Source: Phycisphaerae bacterium
GTDB taxonomy: Bacteria > Planctomycetota > Phycisphaerae > UBA1845
Direction: 5' to 3'
DNA: 34,365 nt
Assembly (NCBI GenBank): GCA_029260135.1
Contig: JAJDDV010000167.1
Location: 1-34,365 of the forward strand
The notes under the pieces are model-generated. The model was not told the origin of the DNA, made no database searches, and saw only the letters and a program-made list of their open reading frames with translations. This document shows, one piece after another, positions 16,547-25,421 of the stretch (the stretch's first letter is position 1; each line of letters begins with the position of its first letter). The position numbers and the translations under genes were made by a program.

Positions 16547-16595
16547 TCGCAGAGCGACTTTACTTTCGCAGAGCGACCTTACTTTCGCAGAGCGA
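16547..16595. promoter_or_regulatory. Three 19-bp-spaced TCGCAGAGCGA palindromes, operator-like
   Basis: TCGCAGAGCGA occurs at 16547-16557, 16566-16576 and 16585-16595, exactly 19 bases apart, joined by C(C/T)TTACTT. A degraded fourth copy (GCGCAAGGCGAC) lies at 16607-16618. The array fills the gap between two divergent genes and ends just upstream of the candidate minus-strand promoter. It could be a cooperative operator or simply a short tandem repeat. Confidence 0.55.
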
Positions 16596-16641
16596 CCTTG
16601 CGGGGGGCGCAAGGCGACATTGTGACCTGGAGTTGGATTCT

Positions 16642-19146
16642 GTGGAGCGCAGTAGCCGATCTGTTCACGTTTGGCTCGTCGTCGTGATCCTGGCCGGTGG
16701 ATTCCAGGCGATTGTGACGCAATCGCTGCTGTTGCGCGAAGCACTCGTACTGATGTTGGGCAGCGAGTTGGCGTGGGGGCTGGTTCTGTTCGCCTGGTTG
16801 CTGGGCGTTGGGCTCGGCGCGCTGATCGGCGGGTGGATGTCGCATCGCGTGCGGCGGGCCGACGTCGTGCTCGCGGCCGTGCTGGTTGCGCTGGGCGTTG
16901 TCTGTTGCCTTGAACTTTGGTCGTTCCGCAGCGCGCGAATCTGGCTGGGCGTACTTCCGGGCGAGTTGGTGCCGCTTGTTGAAGCGGCGCTCATCGCCGT
17001 CGCCTTCGTCATGCCTGCCGGCGCGCTGGTGGGCACGGCGTTCCCGCTCGCTTGCTGCGTTCGTCTGTCGAACAGGGGTCGGAACGCGTCTCCATCAGAT
17101 GCACCGCTCGACGCACGATCGCGGGATGCGGGGTACCTTCAGGTCGGCAGCGTGTACGCCGTCGAATCCGCGGGAAGTCTGGTGGGTGGCGCTGCGTTCA
17201 CGTTCTGGGCGGTGGACCACCTATCCCCGATCCAAACCGCGCTGATCTGTTGCTCGATGACGGCTGTTGCCTCGGCGGGGCTACTCTTTGCGCGGAGGAG
17301 GCCTCCTCCATTCGGTTCGGGCAGCGTCGTCTTCGCGGGGCTCGCCCTGACGACGCTGGTCACTTGCATCTTCGCGGGGGATCGCCTGGATCATCAACTG
17401 TCTGAGCGCCGGTGGACGGGTCTGGCGCCGGGCTACGAACGCGTGGCGGAAACCGAATCGAAAATGCAGCACCTGGCGATCGGCCGGCGTGGGGGACAGT
17501 ATTCGTTGTACAGCGATGGCCAGGTCGCGGCGGACTTTCCCGATCCGTACACCCATGTTCCGCCGGCCCACTTTTGGATGTGTCAGCACCCGTCGCCGCG
17601 CAACGTGTTGCTCATCGGCGGCGGTGCCGAGGGATTGTTGGCGGAGATTCTCCGACACCCCGTGACGCACGTGGACTATGTCGAGCCGGATCCTCGTCAG
17701 ATCGAGCTGATGCGTCCTTTCCTTACGGAGCAGGATCGCGCCGCGTTGGATGATTCGCGCGTCACGGTACACCATGAAGACGCGAGGTTCTTTCTCAAGA
17801 GGCAGCGGGATCGTTTTGACCTCGTGATTGCCCGCGCGCCTGAACCCACGTCGGCGTCGCGGGCTCGATTCTACACCGACGACTATTTCCAGGAACTACA
17901 CCGGGCGATGACTCACGACGGCGTGCTGTGCATGACCGCCGGCGCCGCGCCCGGCGGGCTGTCGCCACTGCACGCCGAATACCTTGCGTCGATTCGCGCC
18001 GTGCTACTTCGACACTTTCCCGACGTCGTCATCGGCTGGGGAAACCCCGCGCAGGTCCTGGCCGCGACGCGACTGGGGCTCACGACAACGTCCCCTTCCG
18101 AGCTTCGGAGGCGTTACGCTGAACGTGGCGTTGTGTCCGAGCACTTCGACCCGCTGTGGTTCGACGGCGCCACGGACTGGCTTGATCCGCAGAAACTCGA
18201 TCAACGCTCGCTCGAGCTCGATCGTGTAGCCGACGTGCCCATCAGCACGGACCTTCACCCGGTCGTCTATGTTCAGTATCTGGCCATCTGGGAAGCAGCC
18301 ACCCACGCAACCAGGAGCCGGGGTCCAGACGAGCGTCACCGCACTCGATCGAGCGGCGTCATCGAACGCCTGCGATCGATCGGATGGCTCGAGATCGTCT
18401 CCGCCGTTATCGCGGTCGCAGGCGTCGTGTTCGCCGCATCGTTTGCGGTACATCGAAGGCGACGGGATGACGGATCCGCCCAGGGTGCGGCGAAGAGCTC
18501 GTGGTTGTCGGCGTGCGCTCTTACCCTTTCCATCGGCAGCACGGGCCTGGCGACGATGGCGTTGAGTATCGTTTTGCTGTTCGCGTTTCAGAATCTCTAT
18601 GGGTACATCTATCAGCGAATCGGTTGGATCGTTGCGCTGTTTATGACCGGCCTCGTGCTCGGATGTGGCTGGATCAGTTGGCGATGCCGGCGAAACGCCG
18701 ACCGTAGCGGACAGCGCGGACGACTTTGGGTAGAGCTCATCGCCGTCGATCTGGCGATCGCTGTTCTTGCGGTCGCCGTTCCGTTTGTCTTGCGGCTGCT
18801 CGGCTCGGCGCAGCACGGTCTCGCTTCGCCCGCCGTCGTTGAGGGCGTCATCTCGGCACTTGTGGTGATGACCGGCGTGCTCGGTGGCGGGGCCTTCGCG
18901 CTGGCGGGAGGTCTGCGACTTGGGCACCGGCACGCCCTCGAGGTCGACTCGGCTGAAGCTCGAGGCCGAGCCGCGGGGTGGGTTGTCGGCGCCGATCATA
19001 TCGGTGCCTGCCTGGGCGCACTGGGCAGTGGTCTGGTTCTCGTCCCGGTACTGGGCATACCGGCGACAGCATACCTCCTGGCGGGCCTGAAGCTCGCGTC
19101 GGGAGCGAACCTGCTGCTGACTCGGCGACCCTCGTGCAACGCGTAA
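16642..19146 (+). CDS. Membrane-embedded spermidine synthase-like protein
   Basis: The product has 834 residues from the GTG at 16642, with GGAG 9 bases upstream; a TTG at 16633 is too close to that site. About six N-terminal membrane helices (residues 5-250) lead to a cytoplasm-like Rossmann domain with the spermidine synthase motif LLIGGGAEGLLAEIL near residue 322, an acidic YVEPDP, HEDARFFLKRQRDRFDLVI and FYTDDYFQELHRAM. Another six or so helices follow from about residue 580. This matches the fused membrane/spermidine synthase architecture common in Planctomycetes. True polyamine synthesis is uncertain, and methyl or aminopropyl transfer to an envelope substrate is equally possible. It is divergent from the DUF6599-like gene and convergent with the PQQ genes. 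Confidence 0.8.
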   Translation: MERSSRSVHVWLVVVILAGGFQAIVTQSLLLREALVLMLGSELAWGLVLFAWLLGVGLGALIGGWMSHRVRRADVVLAAVLVALGVVCCLELWSFRSARIWLGVLPGELVPLVEAALIAVAFVMPAGALVGTAFPLACCVRLSNRGRNASPSDAPLDARSRDAGYLQVGSVYAVESAGSLVGGAAFTFWAVDHLSPIQTALICCSMTAVASAGLLFARRRPPPFGSGSVVFAGLALTTLVTCIFAGDRLDHQLSERRWTGLAPGYERVAETESKMQHLAIGRRGGQYSLYSDGQVAADFPDPYTHVPPAHFWMCQHPSPRNVLLIGGGAEGLLAEILRHPVTHVDYVEPDPRQIELMRPFLTEQDRAALDDSRVTVHHEDARFFLKRQRDRFDLVIARAPEPTSASRARFYTDDYFQELHRAMTHDGVLCMTAGAAPGGLSPLHAEYLASIRAVLLRHFPDVVIGWGNPAQVLAATRLGLTTTSPSELRRRYAERGVVSEHFDPLWFDGATDWLDPQKLDQRSLELDRVADVPISTDLHPVVYVQYLAIWEAATHATRSRGPDERHRTRSSGVIERLRSIGWLEIVSAVIAVAGVVFAASFAVHRRRRDDGSAQGAAKSSWLSACALTLSIGSTGLATMALSIVLLFAFQNLYGYIYQRIGWIVALFMTGLVLGCGWISWRCRRNADRSGQRGRLWVELIAVDLAIAVLAVAVPFVLRLLGSAQHGLASPAVVEGVISALVVMTGVLGGGAFALAGGLRLGHRHALEVDSAEARGRAAGWVVGADHIGACLGALGSGLVLVPVLGIPATAYLLAGLKLASGANLLLTRRPSCNA

Positions 19147-19187
19147 CGGTCACCGCCGTTGGAACGCGATGTATCCAGTGAGGCGGA

Positions 19188-19730
19188 TCAGCCGGTCTCA
19201 CCGATTTTCGGTTTACCCAGATCGAGCACCATAATGTGCTTGCGGTCGCGGATGTAGAGTGTCGTATCGACCAACGTGGGAACGGTGAACGAATGCCGCT
19301 CGGTAACGGTACACTGTGAATGGACGTTCCGTTTTCTCGGGGTCGCCGTCGCCGGCGTAAGCTGCCCGTTCTCATCCAAAATGATGAGTTTACCGTCCGC
19401 GTGGATGCACGAAGCGTTTGGGAACCCTCGCCTGACCCAGTCTCGCTTTCCGCTCTGAAGATCGGCGGCGAAAAGGGTCTTGTCTGTCGATCCGAAGAGC
19501 TGGCCGTCAACCAGAATCGCGGCGGGCACGTTCATTCGCAGCTCTCGGTTCGCCCAGACCACCTCGGCAGCGGTCTTACCGTCCTTCTTCGTCAGTCTGA
19601 TCGCGGCTCCCGCGGACGCATGAGCGTGCCACGAAGCGTCATCCACCGGGTCGATATCATTCTTGGTTCCGTTCCTTTCGGGCATCCGTCGAAAGCACCC
19701 GACTGCGTCACGGGTAGGTACCGAGATCAT
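19188..19730 (-). pseudogene. Truncated PQQ-type beta-propeller, partial copy of the upstream gene
   Basis: A frame of 180 residues begins with an ATG that overlaps the stop of the upstream gene (ATGA). Residues about 35-175 line up with the last 140 residues of that upstream protein: both have a Trp-Ala/Ile-Asn segment, DGKLIILD, an Ala-Thr-rich turn, FT(V/A)PTL and Y(I/V)RD(R/E)KHIM(V/A)LDLG. It has no signal peptide and only about two or three blades, so it cannot form a whole propeller or be exported alone. It looks like a tandem partial duplication. It may still be translated by coupling. Confidence 0.65.
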
Positions 19731-21028
19731 CCAAGATCCAGCGCCATGATGTGCTTTTCATCACGAACGTAGAGCGTTTTGCCGATGAGCGTCGGGGCTG
19801 TGAAGGACCACTTTTCCGTAAGCTGGACTCGTGAGAGAATGGACATTTCTTCCCGCGTCACCGTTGCCAGCGCCAGCAGCCCTTCCTGGTCGAGAATGAT
19901 GAGCTTCCCATCCGCCTCAAGCGTCGTGGCCATCGGAAACAGACGTTCGACCCACAATCGCGTACCGGTCGCGAGTTCGACGGCCATGAAGAGCGGCTGG
20001 TTGGCGCGCTTGGCCCCATACAGCACGCCCCCAGTCAGGATGGGTGTCGCCATGCCGAGCGGCGTCTTGTTGTTGATCCATAGTTGCTCGGCCGTCGTTC
20101 CTGCGTCCGTCTTGCTCAGCTTCACCGCGCATCCGACTTCTCGCGATGCGATGTACAGTGTGTCGGTTCCGTTCCAGACCGGCGTCGTGAAGATACCCGC
20201 GAACCTTTCGGGCTGGGGATATTCGAACTTCCAGAGGAGATCGCCGGTTTCGGGATTGACGGCGATGATCTCGCGTTTCGTGCATTGGATGAGTTTCTCC
20301 TCGCCTCCGAAGTTGATCAAGATTGGAGAGGAGTGCTCGATCTCGAAGGTATGGCTCTTCCAGACGACGGTCCCGTCTTCCTGATTGAAGGCCACGAGCG
20401 ACTGCCCTTCTTTCTTCTGCTTCTTGCCTTTTCCGATCGGCATGATGATGGTGTCGTTGTAGGCGATCGGGCTGGAGGAATAACCGCAGGTCTGAGTCTG
20501 CGCGCCGAACTTGTTGCGGAGTGCGTGCTTCCAGAGGATTTTGCCGCCGGTCTTCTGGAAGCAGTGAAGATTCGCATTTCTTCCTACGGTGTAGAGGCGG
20601 TCGCCGACCACGAGCGGGGTTGCGTTCGGTCCCGAAAACTCCTTGCCGTAGTCTTTGGTGTCGTTGGGAACGGTGGCCAGGCAGCGCTTCTTCCAGAGGG
20701 TTTCGCCGGTGGTTGCGTCCAGGGCGATGGTATATTCGTATCGATTGCTTTTGGACGTGCGATACATCGTGAACAGCACGCCGTCGTCCACCACGATGCC
20801 CGAGTATCCCGACCCCAGCGCGCGATGCCACAGTCGTTTCGGTCCTTCGGCCGGCCAGGTATCCGCCAGTCCGGAGCCGGGCACCATGAAGTTTCGGCTT
20901 GGACCGCCCCACTGCGTCCACTTGGCATTCGATGGCGTCTCCGCCATGAGAGGTGTCGCTACGAACGTACCTGCGAGAACAACGACGGCCGTCAGGCGCG
21001 CGCGCATCTTTTTCGTCGACCAGAACAT
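19727..21028 (-). CDS. Exported PQQ-like beta-propeller protein
   Basis: The product has 433 residues from the ATG at 21026-21028, with GGAG 8 bases upstream; a longer frame to 21115 lacks a good site. Residues 1-29 are a Sec signal ending PLMA. The mature protein carries the W-G/K-R-L-W blade signatures of PQQ-binding-like propellers: ALDATTGETLWKKR, FQKTGGKILWKHAL, FNQEDGTVVWKSH, VNPETGDLLWKFEY and VELATGTRLWVERL. There is no evidence of a dehydrogenase active site, so it may be a binding scaffold. It follows the radical SAM gene on the same strand after 355 bases and may be part of that group. Confidence 0.82.
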   Translation of the reverse strand: MFWSTKKMRARLTAVVVLAGTFVATPLMAETPSNAKWTQWGGPSRNFMVPGSGLADTWPAEGPKRLWHRALGSGYSGIVVDDGVLFTMYRTSKSNRYEYTIALDATTGETLWKKRCLATVPNDTKDYGKEFSGPNATPLVVGDRLYTVGRNANLHCFQKTGGKILWKHALRNKFGAQTQTCGYSSSPIAYNDTIIMPIGKGKKQKKEGQSLVAFNQEDGTVVWKSHTFEIEHSSPILINFGGEEKLIQCTKREIIAVNPETGDLLWKFEYPQPERFAGIFTTPVWNGTDTLYIASREVGCAVKLSKTDAGTTAEQLWINNKTPLGMATPILTGGVLYGAKRANQPLFMAVELATGTRLWVERLFPMATTLEADGKLIILDQEGLLALATVTREEMSILSRVQLTEKWSFTAPTLIGKTLYVRDEKHIMALDLG

Positions 21029-21383
21029 GCCTTCGACTCCTTTTGTGTGGGGGGAACGACCCGACGGGAATCCATCGGGGACAATGCTGCAAGCATCGTG
21101 CAACGGGTAGAGCATTCGGTTGGACCGCCGGCCGATTGAGGTTCCGGATGGTCATGACTCGTTTCCGCGTACGCCATTGCGCGGAGACGACACGGCTTCT
21201 CTGACCCCATACTACGACGCCCGGCGCGGATCGGATGGTCCGCGACATCTTCTTACGGTTGTGTTGGCGAACCGAATGGGAGAGCGCTGCGGAACACGGA
21301 GAGGAGCGGAAGCGGGTGTCACCGCAAGTCGTCTATTCTTGTACGCGTCTCACGTTACAGGCGACTACATAACGCCGTCGGGG
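21029..21383. other. Gap between the radical SAM gene and the PQQ propeller gene
   Basis: There is no gene in these 355 bases. The PQQ ribosome binding site is at its left edge. I see no terminator and no consensus promoter, so it is unclear whether the PQQ genes share the transcript of the upstream group. Confidence 0.45.
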
Positions 21384-22643
21384 TCAACCGGGACCGGCTT
21401 GCGAAGCGGCTGCGCGTGGTTTGAACGCCAGTGCCGACTCTTGCGACCAGACGCCCGGTATGGACGTCTTACACTTGGGGCACTTTCCGTTCACCATCTT
21501 GTTCGAGGCAATACGAAAGCCGACCCGGCGGATCAGCTCGTGGTTGCAGTTGTGGCAGTACGTGTTCTCGCCCGGGTGCATGGGCACATTCCCTACATAA
21601 ACATACCGCACGCCAGCGTCGAGCGCGAGCTTGCGACATCGTTCGATCGTCGCAACCGGTGTTCGCGGGAGGTTCGTGATGCGATAGGTGGGATGAAAGC
21701 GCGTGAAGTGCATCGGCACGTCCGGGCCGAGGTGTTTCACCACCCACTCGCTCATTTCCTTGATCTCTTTCGGATCGTCGTTGAGGGTCGGGATGATGAG
21801 GATCACGAGCTCGAACCAGATGCCGATTTCCTTGAGCGTCTCCAACGTCTTCAACACGGGCTTGAGTTCGCCCGCGCAGGTGTCGGCGTAGAACCGCTCG
21901 CTGAAGGCTTTGAAATCGATCTTCACGCCGGTGAGGTGTGTGCAGAGTTGCCGTAGCGGTTTCTCCTGGATGTAGCCGTTCGAGATCATCACGCTGCCGA
22001 TGCCGCGCTGCCGTGCGAGGGCGGCGGTGTCGTGCATGTACTCGTAGAAGATGACCGGTTCGGAATAGGTATAGGCGATCGTCGGGCAGTCTCGCGACGC
22101 ACAGTTGGAGACGAGGCGATCGGGGCTGACGAGCGTGCTGGGGACCTGCTCCGGGCGATACTGGCTGATCTTCCAGTTCTGGCAGAACTTGCACTCGATA
22201 TTGCACCCGGCCGTGGCGATGGAGAACGCGGGAGTGCCCGGCAGGTAGTGAAACAGCGGCTTCTTCTCGATCGGATCGATGTTGGCGGAGCAGACGGCGC
22301 CGTAGACCAGCGACTGGTACGCTCCGCCTCGGTTTTCGCGTACGCCGCAGTAGCCTCGCTCGACGTCGGCCACCTCGCACTCGCGCGGACAGAGCACGCA
22401 CTTGATCTTGCCCTCCTCGAGTTCCTCCCAGAACAACGCCTTGTGACGCGCGACGCCCTCCAGCTTCGGTCCGGGGAGGATCGCCGGTTCAACAACATCT
22501 TGGCCCAGCGTCATCTCGATCGGCAGGTGGCTGACCGCGCCCGCGGCGCCACACGCGACGCACCAGCGCAGCACGTCGCGCCGGTTCGGCGACGGGTCGG
22601 CGTCCGGGTCGACAAAGAGACTCGCGAGCGGCGTCGGCGTCAT
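21384..22643 (-). CDS. AmmeMemoRadiSam-system radical SAM enzyme
   Basis: The product has 419 residues. The radical SAM cluster motif is GCNIECKFCQNW (C147, C151, C154). A Cys-rich segment precedes it (C82, C85, C89, C99: CVLCPRECE..GYCG), and a C-terminal zinc ribbon has CHNC near residue 375 and CPKC near 402. These features define the radical SAM partner of Memo/AMMECR1 proteins. The N-terminus has NRRDVLRWCVACGAAG at residues 20-35, which resembles a twin-arginine leader with a weak core; this is unusual for the family. Its start overlaps the DUF362 stop by 4 bases, and the Memo-AMMECR1 gene lies just beyond. The reaction of the system is not established. Confidence 0.88.
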   Translation of the reverse strand: MTPTPLASLFVDPDADPSPNRRDVLRWCVACGAAGAVSHLPIEMTLGQDVVEPAILPGPKLEGVARHKALFWEELEEGKIKCVLCPRECEVADVERGYCGVRENRGGAYQSLVYGAVCSANIDPIEKKPLFHYLPGTPAFSIATAGCNIECKFCQNWKISQYRPEQVPSTLVSPDRLVSNCASRDCPTIAYTYSEPVIFYEYMHDTAALARQRGIGSVMISNGYIQEKPLRQLCTHLTGVKIDFKAFSERFYADTCAGELKPVLKTLETLKEIGIWFELVILIIPTLNDDPKEIKEMSEWVVKHLGPDVPMHFTRFHPTYRITNLPRTPVATIERCRKLALDAGVRYVYVGNVPMHPGENTYCHNCNHELIRRVGFRIASNKMVNGKCPKCKTSIPGVWSQESALAFKPRAAASQAGPG

Positions 22644-23677
22644 ACTTCGATCCGTTCAATCTTGCGAAGATCACAGACGCCCAGACCACGCGCACCGGCC
22701 GTGGCGATGTACTTCGTCGGCCGCTTGTCCTCGTCCAGCGACTTGAGGCCCTTCGTCTTACGTTGCGACTCGAGTAGATCCGTCGCAACGGCGTCGGCCG
22801 CGACGAAGTCGGTACCGACGATCAGCCCGCCCAACGGCCAGGCGAAACCGGGATGACGCGCGGGACCGGCGTGATATTGGGCGCGCGTTGCGTCGCACAC
22901 GGTCAGCTTCCATTTCGGTCGGATGAAGCGGTGTGAGACCACGTCCACGATGTAGGGATCGCAGTTGTGATCGTGATATTTGTTGGGGTTGTGAATCGCG
23001 CCGTAGAAGTTCTTCATGCCCAGCGATGCACCGGCCAGGTTGTGGTCCTTCAGCACAGGCACGCAAATCAGCGCGTCTACCTGCTCCGCAACGATTCGCG
23101 AGAACGACGAGCCGATCTCTCCGCTACTCTCGATTGTCGCCTGATAGCCGCTGCCGGCGGCATCGCCATCCGTCCCACGACATTGCACCCCCCGCCCCGA
23201 CTTGTTGAGCGTGAAGCCCGCCTGCGCCAGCTCCACGTCGAAACGGTCCCAGATGACCACGTTCTCTGCGGGAACATCCGCGAGCCTGAGACCGGCCACG
23301 ATCGCGTCGACCACCGCCGGCTGCGTCGAGAGACCCAGCGTATTGACCTTGATTCCGACGCGATCGCTCGGCTTGAACAGCAGCCGCCATGCTTCCGTCG
23401 CGGTGGGTGTATCGGCGACGCGCTGGATCGACGCGTTGAGCATCTTGACGAGCAGGTCTCGGTGCTGGGTGAGTCGACCGCGGGTCAAGATCTCATCCCG
23501 CGCGATCGCGACACGTGGTCTGATCGGCTGCTGTAAGGATGGATCGCCGGCGTCCGCTTGGTTCGCGAGTTCGACGGCGGATGCGGTTGATGCGAGAAGG
23601 TCTACGCCCCCGGCCAGTCCGGCCATCGCCGCACCTGATCGCGCGAGAAACTGCCGCCGAGTACTGGACATGGACAT
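22640..23677 (-). CDS. DUF362 protein with Tat signal, inside the AmmeMemoRadiSam group
   Basis: The product has 345 residues. The N-terminus STRRQFLARSGAAMAGLAGG is a strong twin-arginine signal. DUF362 motifs include VGIKVNTLGL, the segment PVLKDHNLAGASLGMKNFYG, a His/Asn-rich loop (HNPNKYHDHNCDP) and DATRAQYHAGPARHPG. It lies 27 bases downstream of the Memo-AMMECR1 gene and overlaps the radical SAM gene by 4 bases, so all three are almost certainly one operon. It shares the KDHNL..AS...KN.YG core with the DUF362 protein at 14044-15120, but the two differ elsewhere and are not a recent duplication. Confidence 0.85.
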   Translation of the reverse strand: MSMSSTRRQFLARSGAAMAGLAGGVDLLASTASAVELANQADAGDPSLQQPIRPRVAIARDEILTRGRLTQHRDLLVKMLNASIQRVADTPTATEAWRLLFKPSDRVGIKVNTLGLSTQPAVVDAIVAGLRLADVPAENVVIWDRFDVELAQAGFTLNKSGRGVQCRGTDGDAAGSGYQATIESSGEIGSSFSRIVAEQVDALICVPVLKDHNLAGASLGMKNFYGAIHNPNKYHDHNCDPYIVDVVSHRFIRPKWKLTVCDATRAQYHAGPARHPGFAWPLGGLIVGTDFVAADAVATDLLESQRKTKGLKSLDEDKRPTKYIATAGARGLGVCDLRKIERIEV

Positions 23678-23704
23678 GGCGAACCCTCCGGGATTACGAA
23701 CCGC

Positions 23705-25240
23705 TCAAGGCACTTTCGCCGGCGAGTCGTGCTTCATCTCCGCCTCGCCGAACACCTCCGCCTCAATCGAGTATAGCTGTGCCTCCGGTGTCTTCCAAGC
23801 ATCGATCGCGAGTCCGGCCTTTCGGCACGTCTGCGCAAGGAACTCTTCGCGCGTCCAACCGCGTCGCGCCGCGACTTGCGGAAGCAGCACGCCGCGCCGC
23901 CATCCAAGCGTAATCATGAGGCCGTGTCGCCCGATGATGATCTCGTCAACTTCCTTCACGCGCTTCATCGGCGTGAGATAACTGATCTCGATATCAAGTT
24001 GCCCCAGCTCCGCAGCCGTCACCGGGTTGTCCAAGAAACGGCGATCTCCACACGCCGAAATCGCGTTTCGAACGACGGCTTCGTATAATGGGCCGTTGGC
24101 CACCATGTTCCCGATGCAGCCGCGAAGTTGCCCCTTGTTCTCCAGGGTCACGAAGCACGCCCCGTCGGCTAGAAGGCCCGGTGACAATCTCGCGGCCTTG
24201 ACTTGCGCGACACCCTTCCCGGAAAGGTGATGGCCAACCGTCTCTCGAGCCAGCTTCAGAAGTGATGCGCGATCCGACGCCGCCAGCGTGCCCGTTGGAC
24301 GCGAGAACACGAAGGACTGATACGTCACGCTACTGCTCCAATCGCCGGTCAGGTTCCCCGATGTGTCGAACCCGGCCCGCACGCCGACGGCACCGCCACT
24401 CATGGACAGGATCCGCAGCAGAAGCGAGACCGGTCCACGGCCACAGATTGTATCGCCGGTCTGATCGACATGGTTGCGGAAGCCGTCGAAATCGCCGCGG
24501 AGCAAAGGTGCAGCCGCTTGATCCGCCAGTTCGGAGAGCTTCCGTGGCAGCTCTTCCGTGAACGGCAGGTATCCGAAACGCTCGCCGTAGTGCGTGAAAT
24601 CGGTGCTGGCCACAAGCAGCGTCTTGTCGTCGATCCACGGGAGGAGCGCCGAAGCCGCCTTGGCATACGACGCCGCATCCATTCGCCCTACCAAGAGGGG
24701 TACCAGTCGAAACGCCTTCAGGCTTCGTTGGAGGAAGGGGAGCTGCAGTTCCAGCGAGTGTTCCCCGACGTCAATCTCCCCTTGCGATGAGAAGAGTGGG
24801 TTCTCCAGCAGCGCGTCGCACACCTCGCGATCCAGCGGGATTTCTCCGAGCGGCGTTTGATAGGCCCTCAAGTCCTTGGGCACATCAATGCCGCCGTAGC
24901 GAGACGCGTTTCGGTGGCTGAATGCCATCACGATGACGCGCTCGTAGGGATGACCTCGAATACCCCGATACGCGGCCGCAGCCACCGGCGCGCTATAGCG
25001 ATACCCGGCATGGGGAGAGATCAGTCCGATCGGCTCTTGGGAAGTGCTCGGTGCCGCGGCCTTGTCCAGAAGGCCGTCGAGCTGTTTCGCGAGCGCGTCA
25101 GCGTCTTTGGGATACCACCCGCCCGCACAGTAGGCCGGGCGAACCTGGGGCGAATCCTCGAGGGCGTGCCCGCCAACCGCCGGGATCACGCTCAACCCGA
25201 CACCAAGCCAGAGAGACGAAAAGAGCCGCTGATTCCGCAC
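23705..25240 (-). CDS. Exported Memo-AMMECR1 fusion protein
   Basis: The product has 511 residues from a GTG at 25238-25240, with GGAGG 8 bases upstream. The longer frame to 25333 would overlap the tRNA-Val promoter and hide the signal peptide. Residues 1-27 (LFSSLWLGVGLSVIPAVGGHALE) form a Sec-like signal. Residues about 35-310 are a Memo domain that keeps all four metal ligands known from human MEMO1: H77 in PHAGY, H109 in SHRN, H217 in STDFTHYG and C266 in ICGRGP. Residues about 320-500 are an AMMECR1 domain with LRGCIG at 372-377. The two are usually separate proteins. It heads the operon with DUF362 and the radical SAM enzyme. Confidence 0.88.
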   Translation of the reverse strand: MRNQRLFSSLWLGVGLSVIPAVGGHALEDSPQVRPAYCAGGWYPKDADALAKQLDGLLDKAAAPSTSQEPIGLISPHAGYRYSAPVAAAAYRGIRGHPYERVIVMAFSHRNASRYGGIDVPKDLRAYQTPLGEIPLDREVCDALLENPLFSSQGEIDVGEHSLELQLPFLQRSLKAFRLVPLLVGRMDAASYAKAASALLPWIDDKTLLVASTDFTHYGERFGYLPFTEELPRKLSELADQAAAPLLRGDFDGFRNHVDQTGDTICGRGPVSLLLRILSMSGGAVGVRAGFDTSGNLTGDWSSSVTYQSFVFSRPTGTLAASDRASLLKLARETVGHHLSGKGVAQVKAARLSPGLLADGACFVTLENKGQLRGCIGNMVANGPLYEAVVRNAISACGDRRFLDNPVTAAELGQLDIEISYLTPMKRVKEVDEIIIGRHGLMITLGWRRGVLLPQVAARRGWTREEFLAQTCRKAGLAIDAWKTPEAQLYSIEAEVFGEAEMKHDSPAKVP

Positions 25241-25305
25241 CCTGTGCACCTCCAAGAGAGACCGTCGACGATAGCGTAGGTAGGGCCCCCGACGTCGGCA
25301 AGTCA

Positions 25306-25334
25306 TTGACACCAAACGGCTCTTGGCATGCAAT
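25306..25334 (+). promoter_or_regulatory. Promoter of tRNA-Val
   Basis: TTGACA at 25306-25311, 17 bases, then TGCAAT at 25329-25334. Transcription would begin a few bases before the tRNA at 25348. Confidence 0.6.
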
Positions 25335-25347
25335 GCCCCGTTGCCCC

Positions 25348-25421
25348 GGGCGATTAGCTCAGTTGGCTAGAGCGCCTCCCTTACAAGGAGGAGGTCACAG
25401 GTTCAAGTCCTGTATCGCCCA
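25348..25421 (+). tRNA. tRNA-Val (anticodon TAC)
   Basis: A complete cloverleaf is visible: acceptor GGGCGAT (25348-25354) with ATCGCCC (25414-25420), D-arm GCTC/GAGC (25357-25373), anticodon arm CCTCC/GGAGG around loop CTTACAA (25375-25391), T-arm ACAGG/CCTGT around TTCAAGT (25397-25413), and discriminator A at 25421. Anticodon TAC at 25382-25384 reads valine GTA and related codons. CCA is not encoded. No T-rich terminator follows. Confidence 0.96.

Noticed and set aside
19917..21248. Minus-strand frame of 443 codons overlapping the PQQ gene
   Set aside because: It is a frame-shifted shadow of the PQQ propeller, with Arg/His-rich content and no domain.
25241..25333. Longer start for the Memo-AMMECR1 fusion
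   Set aside because: It overlaps the tRNA-Val promoter, and the GTG at 25240 has a better ribosome binding site and opens directly into a signal peptide.
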